From positions 1 through 8,504 of the forward strand of contig JALUQR010000179.1 in the NCBI GenBank assembly GCA_027017505.1: a stretch of 8,504 nucleotides of DNA, given 5' to 3'. Below are positions 1-5,108 of this stretch, piece by piece. A model generated the notes under the pieces. The model did no database searches. It saw only the letters and a list, made by a program, of their open reading frames with translations, and was not told the origin of the DNA. The stretch is from a bacterium (GTDB lineage: Bacteria; Desulfobacterota; GWC2-55-46; DRQE01). The position numbers and the translations under genes are program-made. How positions within the stretch are numbered: the first letter of the stretch is position 1; the number at the start of each line of letters is the position of its first letter.

Positions 1-467
1 GCTGGGGAACATACTGGGGTGTGCCCGTAAGCTGTGTGTATGCCAGGGTGCTTGAGTACAGGGCAGAACACTCCATACCCTATGTGGGCTTCAATTTAGA
101 GTTTTCCCACAGAAAGGGCTTCAATGCAAATCTTAATTTTCTGTATTCGGACTGGGTCTCCATAGATGACAGGGATATTCATCTGTATCCTGACTCAGAT
201 ACCGCCACATACAACCTGGACAGGATAAGCACCTGTGAGTGCTCTGGCAGTGCCTACATGGTACGGCTTAACACACGCTGGGCCCTTACCGATGAGCTGG
301 GAATATTCGTTGAGGGTGACTACATGGATGTGGAGGCAGATGGCTACCAGATACAGAGAACCTATGTGAACGGAAGTCTTGTGGGAACAAACCACATACC
401 CATAAGGGATACCATCTCCACGGTTGTGTGGTCTGCAGGAATAGGGCTCTATTATGTGGGCTTTTAG
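1..467 (+). CDS. Omptin-family outer-membrane protease, C-terminal part (5' end outside window)
   Basis: The reading frame is open from base 3, and the GTG at 21 is probably an internal Val rather than a start, so this is the C-terminal ~154 residues of a larger protein. Alternating polar/aromatic strands and a final ...YYVGF-stop (C-terminal Phe) fit an outer-membrane beta-barrel inserted by the BAM machinery. The stretch DDRDIHLYP (bases ~165-191) followed by a WALTDELGIFVEGDY-like strand lines up with the OmpT segment that carries the catalytic Asp210-x-His212 dyad; here that is Asp at 174-176 and His at 180-182. Omptins cleave peptides at the cell surface, usually between basic residues. 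The second acidic pair (OmpT Asp83/Asp85) would lie upstream of the window. Convergent with the AbrB-like gene, with only 2 bp between stops. The alignment was made by eye from memory; family assignment is likely, substrate unknown. Confidence 0.72.
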   Translation, partial: WGTYWGVPVSCVYARVLEYRAEHSIPYVGFNLEFSHRKGFNANLNFLYSDWVSIDDRDIHLYPDSDTATYNLDRISTCECSGSAYMVRLNTRWALTDELGIFVEGDYMDVEADGYQIQRTYVNGSLVGTNHIPIRDTISTVVWSAGIGLYYVGF

Positions 468-472
468 CCCTA
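442..472. terminator. Hairpin across two convergent stop codons (possible bidirectional terminator)
   Basis: TAGGGCT at 442-448 can pair with AGCCCTA at 466-472, or the tighter GGGCT/AGCCC (458-462 with 466-470, loop TTT) can form. The element covers the stop codons of both convergent genes. There is no clear T-tract on either side, so termination is only a suggestion. Confidence 0.25.
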
Positions 473-670
473 CGCCATGGACTCCATTGAGTCCTTGAAG
501 TGCTCTATAAAGGGGTCTCCTGAAAGGGGCTTTATTATTATGTGTTTTTTCTCCCTGTCCAGGATTACCTCCACCTCTGAGCCAGGTATGAGCTCGAGTT
601 CACGCAGAAACTCCTCCGGTATTATGACCGCCTCCTTGCCCTCCCCTATCTTTATTATCTTCTTTTTCAT
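470..670 (-). CDS. SpoVT/AbrB (MazE-like) swapped-hairpin DNA-binding protein
   Basis: A 66-residue protein starting MKKKIIKIGEGKEAVIIPEEF, with the pattern K-I-G-x-x-x-x-x-I-I-P-x-x-x-L-x-x-L-x-x-x-P-G-x-x-V-E of the AbrB/MazE beta-hairpin domain (residues ~1-50), then an acidic tail. Such proteins dimerise to bind DNA, as antitoxins or transition-state regulators. I chose the ATG at 668-670 over the in-frame ATG at 695-697 because it has a GGGGGT Shine-Dalgarno-like run about 8 nt upstream, lies 5 bp after the stop of the preceding nuclease gene, and begins where the domain begins. No toxin gene (PIN, MazF or similar) follows: the next gene is the convergent omptin. It may be an orphan regulator or an antitoxin acting on a distant partner. 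Last gene of the HAMP-nuclease-AbrB operon. Confidence 0.75.
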   Translation of the reverse strand: MKKKIIKIGEGKEAVIIPEEFLRELELIPGSEVEVILDREKKHIIIKPLSGDPFIEHFKDSMESMA

Positions 671-675
671 CCTGC

Positions 676-1173
676 CTACCCCCTGTGTTTTTTCCATATA
701 CCCAGTTTTTTCTTTCTCGCCATGTTTTCGTATTCCCTGTATTCTTTGAGTTTTTTTGTTCCGCAGGGTGGAGCTGTAAAGACCCTTGCAAGCCCCTCTT
801 TGAGAAGCACCGCACTTACATCCACCCCATTGACATACACCCAGGCAAGAAGCCTGCCGTATCTGTCAAAGGGCTTTTCCCTGCAGATAACAAGGGTTAC
901 CCTCTTGCCCTTTACGAGGGATATGTTCCTCTTTGTTGCCCTGCGGTAGAAGGGCTCCCCCTGTTAAGGGGTGTCTATGCCAGCGTATCTTACCTTTCTG
1001 CCATCTTCCAGTATTATGGTGTCCCCATCCACCACCCATTTTACACGGCCTTCAGCAGGGTTATCAACCCCGTGGGGAACGGGTCTGTGGATGGAGAGCC
1101 TGTAGAGAAGAAACGATACGACAACAACCACAAAGATAAGGCCAAACCTTCTGTAGACCCTTCCCGTTACCAT
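676..1173 (-). pseudogene. Membrane-anchored staphylococcal-nuclease-like (SNase/thermonuclease) gene interrupted by one in-frame TAA
   Basis: ATG at 1171-1173 begins a 69-residue open stretch: a basic N-terminus, a hydrophobic anchor (residues ~10-26, FGLIFVVVVVSFLLY), then VDGDT (47-52), KVR62 and GID67TP69. TAA follows at 964-966. Beyond it the same frame continues for 95 residues to a TAG at 676-678: GEPFYRRA, then FDRYGR107LLAWV, NGVDVSAVLLKEGLARV and KKKLGIW, which is the normal second half of an SNase domain. Family residues matching S. aureus Asp21, Arg35, Asp40, Thr41 and Arg87 are present; the stop occupies the position of catalytic Glu43 (DTPE). One base change (GAA to TAA) would explain it. 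With the stop the product would be a membrane stub without nuclease activity. The start overlaps the upstream HAMP gene by 7 nt (ATGGTAA), so translation was probably coupled. It could be a recent pseudogene, a sequencing or assembly error, or readthrough. Confidence 0.85.
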
Positions 1174-1715
1174 TTTTCCCTGTATTTGTGGATTTCCTTC
1201 TGCAGGGCAGAGAGCCTTTTAAGGAGTTTTTCCCTGTCGAACTCCTCTTTCGAGAGTTCCTCCATTATTTCAGCCAGTGTGGTGGATACAAGGCTGTTGA
1301 GTTTGCTGTAGGCCTTGCTCATCTCCTCGAATTCAGCTATAAGGTCGTTTACATGCTGGACGAAGTTTCTCACATGCAGGTCATCCTTGCTTCTTATGTA
1401 CAGGCGCTGGCTGAGCTCACCGTCTTTTATGAGCTTCATCTCGTACTCAAGCCGTTTGAAGGGGCCCACCAGCCTGTGGGTGAACACTATTGAAAGAATC
1501 GTAACTATTATGATGTAACCTATGGCAAGGAATATGCCAACCGTTGGGGTCTTGAGCTTGAGATAGCTTGATAGGGCAACTGATACTGACTGCAGGAATA
1601 TCCCGCCAAGGAGGGCTATTATGACGAGCAGGGCTATGGAAAACTGCAGTTCACGGGCAACAAAATATCTCTGTCTTACCTTTTTCTTTGGGATGGTTTC
1701 TGTTTTTTTCTCCAT
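1167..1715 (-). CDS. Two-helix membrane protein with HAMP domain and no recognisable output domain
   Basis: 182 residues. A basic cytoplasmic N-terminus (1-23) is followed by two hydrophobic helices (~24-46 and ~59-79) joined by a periplasmic loop of only about 12 residues, too short for a sensor domain. HRLVGPFKRLE (80-90) opens a HAMP linker (~80-132; conserved Pro85 and Glu90, heptad-like second helix around VRNFVQHVNDLIAEFEEM), and the protein ends in a charged coiled-coil helix (~133-182). HAMP units pass conformational signals from membrane helices to kinase, cyclase or chemoreceptor domains, but none is present here, so it may act through a partner or as a scaffold. The ATG at 1713-1715 has GAGG 8-9 nt upstream. 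First gene of the operon; its stop overlaps the nuclease start. Function unknown; the domain call is fairly safe. Confidence 0.75.
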   Translation of the reverse strand: MEKKTETIPKKKVRQRYFVARELQFSIALLVIIALLGGIFLQSVSVALSSYLKLKTPTVGIFLAIGYIIIVTILSIVFTHRLVGPFKRLEYEMKLIKDGELSQRLYIRSKDDLHVRNFVQHVNDLIAEFEEMSKAYSKLNSLVSTTLAEIMEELSKEEFDREKLLKRLSALQKEIHKYREKW

Positions 1716-1743
1716 TCCTTAAGCCTCTGTGGATACAAAAACC

Positions 1744-1772
1744 ATTTAATATCCTTTTAGGTAGTTTGTCAA
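1744..1772 (-). promoter_or_regulatory. Sigma70-like promoter for the HAMP-nuclease-AbrB operon
   Basis: On the minus strand TTGACA (plus-strand 1767-1772) is followed after 17 nt by TTAAAT (1744-1749), a perfect -35 with a 4/6 -10. Transcription would start near 1737, leaving a leader of about 22 nt before the ATG at 1715. It points away from the tRNA promoter 40 bp to the right. Confidence 0.55.
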
Positions 1773-1809
1773 GGTACTTTGGGTGTGGTTAAAAATCCCC
1801 TGGCCCATC

Positions 1810-1838
1810 TTGACAAAGAAGCACTTGTTGCTTAAAAT
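1810..1838 (+). promoter_or_regulatory. Sigma70-like promoter for the tRNA (and possibly the genes behind it)
   Basis: TTGACA (1810-1815), a 17-nt spacer and TAAAAT (1833-1838) give a near-consensus promoter. The predicted start near 1845 lies about 20 nt before the mature tRNA, as expected for a precursor trimmed by RNase P. No separate promoter was found for the following zinc-ribbon gene. Confidence 0.7.
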
Positions 1839-1864
1839 AGGTTTATTCTATGTCTTACAGGTCA

Positions 1865-1940
1865 GGGCCCATAGCTCAGTTGGAAGAGCAACCGGCTCAT
1901 AACCGGTTGGTCCCTGGTTCGAGTCCAGGTGGGCCCACCA
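1865..1940 (+). tRNA. tRNA with anticodon CAT, probably elongator tRNA-Met
   Basis: All arms can be drawn: acceptor GGGCCCA/TGGGCCC (1865-1871 with 1930-1936), D arm GCTC/GAGC with an 8-nt loop, anticodon stem ACCGG/CCGGT around CTCATAA (CAT at 1898-1900), T arm CCTGG/CCAGG with loop TTCGAGT, and an encoded ACCA end at 1937-1940. The first acceptor pair is G-C, and the anticodon stem lacks the three stacked G-C pairs of initiators, so this is not initiator tRNA. A tRNA-Ile whose CAT is modified to lysidine by TilS cannot be excluded from sequence alone; elongator Met is the better guess. Confidence 0.95.
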
Positions 1941-1959
1941 TAGTGTATTTTCAGGCCAG

Positions 1960-1990
1960 AAGGGATGTTTTCAGATCCCTTTAATTAATT
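1960..1990 (+). terminator. Weak terminator or attenuator hairpin after the tRNA
   Basis: AAGGGAT (1960-1966) and ATCCCTT (1975-1981) form a 7-bp stem with an 8-nt loop, followed by an A/T-rich TAATTAATTT rather than a pure T-tract. It sits just before the Shine-Dalgarno of the next gene. It may partly end tRNA transcription and let some polymerase read through. Confidence 0.4.
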
Positions 1991-2004
1991 TCAGGAGGTG
2001 ATAG

Positions 2005-2736
2005 TTGGCATCCGCTGTGCTGGAAATCCTTAAGGAGATTCAGGAGCTGGACTTAAAACTGCTGACCATCGAGAAGGAGGAAGAGGAGTTACGAAGAAAG
2101 ATAGATGAGGCAACAAGGGATGCAGAAAGGTTTGCCACATTCGCACAGAGGCTTGAGGAGGATTTAAAGGAACTCAGAGAGGAGAAGCGAGAAAGGGAAG
2201 GCCGTCTGCAGGAAAACAGGGCCCGCATACAGAAAGACCAGAAAAGGCTTAACGAGGTAAAGAACGAAAAGCAGTACAAGGCACTTCTCAAGGAGATAGA
2301 AAACGCAGAAAAGGCGGTAAAACTGCTCGATATAGAGATAACCTCCTTTGAGGAGAAGATAGCAAGAAAAGAAGAGGAGCTGGAAAAGAAAAGACAGGCG
2401 GTGGATGAAAAAAACAGGGGGGTGGAAAGCCTGAGGCAGGAACTTGAGGAGAAGACAGCGGTATGGCGCAGACAGACAGAAGAGATAAGGGCAAAAAGAC
2501 AGAGTCTTGCGGAAAAGCTCAACCCCCTGGTTGTTAGAAGGTACGAGATGATAAGGGAAAGGCGTGGCGGTATAGGCATAATAGGGGTTAAGAACGAGAC
2601 ATGTCTTGGCTGTTTCATACAGATACCACCGCAGGTCTACAACCAGCTGAGGAAGGGCTCTGAGGAGCTCATAACATGTCCCCACTGCCACAGGATACTC
2701 TACTTCGAGGGCAATAACCAGACCTCTGCCACCTGA
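2005..2736 (+). CDS. C4-type zinc-ribbon coiled-coil protein (DUF164 / zf-RING_7; HP0958/FlgZ and CdsZ family)
   Basis: 243 residues. Residues ~5-175 are a long, highly charged coiled coil with the family-typical KNEKQYKALLKEIE (~87-99). The C-terminal zinc ribbon has Cys200-x2-Cys203 (CLGC) and Cys225-x2-Cys228 (CPHC). Known members include Helicobacter HP0958, which protects the flagellar sigma factor RpoN and binds flaA mRNA, and chlamydial CdsZ; in most bacteria the role is unknown but nucleic-acid or protein adaptor functions are proposed. The start is TTG at 2005, chosen because a perfect AGGAGGTG (1993-2000) lies 4-6 nt before it and no ATG occurs until late in the protein. It overlaps the RNase H start by 1 nt (TGATG). 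Its place beside rnhA and rnpB suggests an RNA-related job, which is inference. Confidence 0.85.
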   Translation: MASAVLEILKEIQELDLKLLTIEKEEEELRRKIDEATRDAERFATFAQRLEEDLKELREEKREREGRLQENRARIQKDQKRLNEVKNEKQYKALLKEIENAEKAVKLLDIEITSFEEKIARKEEELEKKRQAVDEKNRGVESLRQELEEKTAVWRRQTEEIRAKRQSLAEKLNPLVVRRYEMIRERRGGIGIIGVKNETCLGCFIQIPPQVYNQLRKGSEELITCPHCHRILYFEGNNQTSAT

Positions 2737-3293
2737 TGACACACCACAATGTTAAAACTCCTGTAGCAAGGCAATTCCTCAAAGAGCTTCTCAGAAGCCT
2801 TGACATCGAGAGTGTCTGCCACAGGCTTGGCCTTACCCGGAGGGATGCACGCAGTATTATAGAGCACATACTCCAGCACCTTCCTGAAGGGGACGAACCT
2901 CTGAGCATATATGTGGATGGAGCCTCAAGGGGTAACCCCGGGCCTGCAGGGGTGGGCATAGTGGTCATGGACAGTAAGGGCAGAATCCTTAAGAAGGTAA
3001 AAAAGAACATAGGCACCGCAACGAACAATGTTGCAGAGTACACGGCCCTCATAGAGGCACTCAGGCTTGCCCGCTCGATGGGAAAGACCAGGGTTGAGGT
3101 CTTCTCCGATTCAGAGCTTCTTGTAAGACAGATAAATGGCGAGTACGGGGTAAGGTCACCTGCGCTGAGACTCCTTTATGAGAGGGCAAGATGCCTTATA
3201 GAGGGGTTCTGCTCTTTTCGCATAACCCACATAAGTAGGGCCAGGAACACCCTTGCGGATGAGCTTGCAAACGAAGCCATAGATGGAATATAA
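2736..3293 (+). CDS. rnhA: Ribonuclease HI with short N-terminal extension
   Basis: 185 residues. The RNase H fold starts at about residue 56: IYVD61GASRGNPGPAG is the first strand with catalytic Asp, NNVAE101YTALIEAL carries Glu, VFSD125SELLV the second Asp, and RARNTLAD175ELAN the fourth acidic residue, with His165 in the THISR loop. It cleaves the RNA strand of RNA-DNA hybrids (R-loops, Okazaki primers) using two metal ions. Residues 1-55 precede the domain and are predicted helical (RQFLKELLRSLDIESVCHRLGL...); they are not the classical hybrid-binding domain of RNase H1, and their function is unknown to me. No Shine-Dalgarno is seen; the ATG overlaps the previous stop (TGATG), so translation is probably coupled. 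rnpB starts about 34 nt downstream. Confidence 0.92.
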   Translation: MTHHNVKTPVARQFLKELLRSLDIESVCHRLGLTRRDARSIIEHILQHLPEGDEPLSIYVDGASRGNPGPAGVGIVVMDSKGRILKKVKKNIGTATNNVAEYTALIEALRLARSMGKTRVEVFSDSELLVRQINGEYGVRSPALRLLYERARCLIEGFCSFRITHISRARNTLADELANEAIDGI

Positions 3294-3313
3294 TAAAAGG
3301 ATACATGGGAATA

Positions 3314-3319
3314 TATCAT
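3314..3319 (+). promoter_or_regulatory. Possible -10 element for rnpB
   Basis: TATCAT (5/6 match to TATAAT) at 3314-3319 would start transcription near 3326, within 2 nt of the rnpB 5' end. The -35 at the proper distance (TAATAA, 3291-3296) is poor. rnpB may also be reached by readthrough from rnhA. Confidence 0.3.
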
Positions 3320-3327
3320 CGGGATTA

Positions 3328-3720
<393 letters not shown>

Positions 3721-3744
3721 AAGTATTTTGAAACAGACTGAGAC

Positions 3745-3757
3745 ATGTTAAAAACAT
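3745..3757. repeat. Short palindrome upstream of the consensus promoter
   Basis: ATGTT-AAA-AACAT, with its right end 14 bp before the -35 box. It could be an operator for a dimeric regulator such as the XRE protein encoded at 4026, but there is no direct evidence. Confidence 0.3.
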
Positions 3758-3771
3758 ATTGTGAAATCTGG

Positions 3772-3800
3772 TTGACAGGGGATAAGTAAGGTTCTATAAT
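3772..3800 (+). promoter_or_regulatory. Perfect-consensus sigma70 promoter
   Basis: TTGACA (3772-3777), exactly 17 nt, TATAAT (3795-3800). Transcription should start at about 3807. The first protein start in this direction is 4026, so it drives either a small RNA or a leader of about 220 nt. Confidence 0.82.
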
Positions 3801-3806
3801 TCAGGG

Positions 3807-3932
3807 AAAGAGACAGGGCCTCCTTTTAGAGACAATTCAATATCTACTGTATTCTTCAAGTTGTAGAAACACATCTTCTGTTCTTTATTGGAGTGACCAG
3901 CAGAGCCTCCATCAGGTTTGAGGCTGTTTTTG
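3807..3932 (+). ncRNA. Candidate small RNA (~125 nt) between rnpB and the XRE regulator
   Basis: Bounded by a perfect promoter upstream and a hairpin plus T-tract downstream, with no credible reading frame inside. GCCTCC occurs twice (3818-3823 and 3905-3910); CCTCC is the complement of a Shine-Dalgarno core, and the second copy lies in the 5' arm and loop edge of the terminal hairpin. I do not recognise it as 6S RNA, tmRNA, SRP RNA or a known riboswitch. The alternative is a 5' leader of the XRE gene with an attenuator. Confidence 0.42.
3904..3931 (+). terminator. Rho-independent terminator-like hairpin
   Basis: AGCCTC (3904-3909) pairs with GAGGCT (3920-3925) around a 10-nt loop, followed by G and TTTTT (3927-3931). 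The stem is short but GC-rich. An upstream GGCCTC (3817-3822) could compete for the same GAGGCT arm. Confidence 0.5.
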
Positions 3933-3944
3933 TATCTATATGCA

Positions 3945-3962
3945 ATGTGGGAAAACACACAT
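3945..3962. repeat. Inverted repeat, possible operator for the XRE gene
   Basis: ATGTG (3945-3949) and CACAT (3958-3962) separated by 8 nt, lying 64-81 bp before the regulator start. CI/XRE repressors often control their own gene through such sites. Short enough to arise by chance. Confidence 0.25.
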
Positions 3963-4025
3963 CTCTTGAATAGATTTTAAAAGGTATAACCGTATTATTT
4001 GTTTTGAAAAACAGGAAGGCTTGAT

Positions 4026-4469
4026 ATGGATACCTCATACTCACAGATAGTCAAGCGGATGATGGAATCCACAGGGCTTAAAAACGAGTCTGCTGTGGCA
4101 AAGGTGCTTGGCGTGACACCTCAGGCCCTCTCCAACTACAAGAAGAGAGGCAAGATGCCCCCGAACCTTGTGCTCAAGTTTGCCTTCATGTACGGCCTTT
4201 CGGTGGACTGGCTTCTTACGGGCAAGGGAGGCATGCGCATTGAGGAGAAGGCAGGGGGGGTTGCCACCGCAAGAGAGGAGCCTGCTTCATACTCCGCTGA
4301 ACTCAAGGGAACCGATATATCGCAGATGACGCCAGATGAGCTCATCTATGTGGGAAAGCTCCTTAAGGTGTTGCAGAAGGGCTCGCCCTCAATAGTGGGG
4401 GCTGTAAAGTTCAGCATTGATGCGTTTCTGAAGGCTGTGGAGACAAAGGAAAAGTCAAAGAGTAGCTGA
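4026..4469 (+). CDS. XRE/phage CI-repressor-like DNA-binding regulator
   Basis: 147 residues. Residues ~5-68 form a CI-type helix-turn-helix domain: ESAVAKVLGVTPQALSNYKKRGKMP (21-45) holds the two HTH helices, ending in the characteristic LSVDWLLTGKG (58-68). A variable linker (70-95) leads to a helical C-terminal part (~100-140, MTPDELIYVGKLLKVLQ...), perhaps for oligomerisation. There is no S24/LexA-type peptidase domain, so unlike full CI repressors it should not self-cleave after DNA damage. The ATG at 4026 follows AGGAAGG (4013-4019) by about 6 nt. It may control itself through repeats in the upstream gap, and possibly the quinone genes that start 60 bp downstream in the same direction; both are inference from position. 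Confidence 0.8.
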   Translation: MDTSYSQIVKRMMESTGLKNESAVAKVLGVTPQALSNYKKRGKMPPNLVLKFAFMYGLSVDWLLTGKGGMRIEEKAGGVATAREEPASYSAELKGTDISQMTPDELIYVGKLLKVLQKGSPSIVGAVKFSIDAFLKAVETKEKSKSS

Positions 4470-4493
4470 CTTCGCCCTGCTCATACTCTGCCG

Positions 4494-4520
4494 TTGACCC
4501 GAGGGGTATTGTGTGATATT
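4494..4520 (+). promoter_or_regulatory. Possible ubiC promoter, would give a nearly leaderless mRNA
   Basis: TTGACC (4494-4499), 15 nt, then GATATT (4515-4520) preceded by TG at 4512-4513 (extended -10 form). The start point would fall at about 4527-4530, the ATG itself. The spacer is short and the -10 weak, so this is tentative. Confidence 0.3.
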
Positions 4521-4529
4521 TCCATTTAG

Positions 4530-5102
4530 ATGAGACAGATTGCACACTCCTGGGTGGATGCCGAAAGGTGGCGGTGCACAGACACTGCAGGGCTACTCTC
4601 CCCTGCTGTAAAGTCCCTTATACTCTCCACCAGATCCCTCACATGCGAGCTTGAGGCAGTCTATGGTGTGGATGTGGAGGTGGAACTTAAAAGGGTGGGT
4701 TTCTGTACCATCGAGCCCGAGCTCTCCTCCTATATGGGCATACCACCTTACTGCAGGGGGTTTGAAAGAGAGGTCTGGCTTCGTGCAGGGGGAAAGAGGC
4801 TGGTCTATGCGGTAAGTGTGTTCTCCACGGAGCACACAGAGAAGAGACTCATAGCAATCCTCAAAGATGCAAGAAAACCCATGGGCAGGGTCTTCGTTGA
4901 AGAGAATATTCCCTTCAACAAAGAGGCGCTTGAAATAGCCACCGAAATAAAGGATAATAAAAAATTCGGATTTCCTGTAAAAGAGGGCACACCTGTTGCA
5001 AGGCGGTATCGTTTCTCCCGCAGAGATGGAGAGGGCAGGTGGCTTGTAAACGGGGCTGTTGCAGAGGTCTTCAGCCCCGAGCTTGTGGAACTTAGGAAAT
5101 AG
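4530..5102 (+). CDS. ubiC: Chorismate pyruvate-lyase-like protein (4-hydroxybenzoate synthase)
   Basis: 190 residues. It splits chorismate into 4-hydroxybenzoate and pyruvate, the entry step to ubiquinone-type rings. Family landmarks in order: RVGF (55-58), REVWLRAGGKRLVYAVSVF (80-98, with Arg80 at the position of the E. coli active-site Arg), PMGRVF (117-122), VARRYRF (156-162) and VAEVFSP (177-183, with Glu179 at the position of the E. coli catalytic Glu). It is somewhat longer than E. coli UbiC (~165), mostly at the N-terminus and near 145-150. Start: an in-frame TAG directly precedes the ATG, so translation cannot begin earlier, yet no Shine-Dalgarno is visible. Seven bases separate it from ubiA. 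Sequence similarity to E. coli UbiC is modest, so the call leans partly on the ubiA-ubiD-ubiG context. Confidence 0.8.
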   Translation: MRQIAHSWVDAERWRCTDTAGLLSPAVKSLILSTRSLTCELEAVYGVDVEVELKRVGFCTIEPELSSYMGIPPYCRGFEREVWLRAGGKRLVYAVSVFSTEHTEKRLIAILKDARKPMGRVFVEENIPFNKEALEIATEIKDNKKFGFPVKEGTPVARRYRFSRRDGEGRWLVNGAVAEVFSPELVELRK

Positions 5103-5108
5103 ACGGAG

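Larger units (their letters stand above)
3721..4025. other. AT-rich 305-bp intergenic region with promoter, terminator-like hairpin and palindromes
   Basis: No convincing protein gene on either strand. It is clearly richer in A and T than its neighbours. It contains the palindrome ATGTT-AAA-AACAT (3745-3757), a consensus promoter (3772-3800), a terminator-like hairpin (3904-3931) and a second imperfect inverted repeat (3945-3962), each listed separately. Confidence 0.7.

Noticed and set aside
1865..1940. Initiator tRNA-fMet
   Set aside because: First acceptor pair is G-C rather than unpaired C-A, and the anticodon stem lacks three consecutive G-C pairs next to the loop.
2040..2742. Two long minus-strand frames opposite the zinc-ribbon gene
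   Set aside because: Ser/Leu/Phe-rich mirror images of a Glu/Lys/Arg-rich coiled coil; no start signal or domain.
3807..3932. 6S RNA or a known riboswitch
   Set aside because: No long open-complex-like stem with a central bubble and no recognised aptamer core; length is short for 6S RNA.
3794..4044. Short frames in the AT-rich gap (26 and 62 codons on minus, 26 codons from GTG 3893 on plus)
   Set aside because: No convincing start signals on the minus frames, no recognisable domain, and they conflict with the promoter and terminator there; a decayed gene remnant cannot be wholly excluded.
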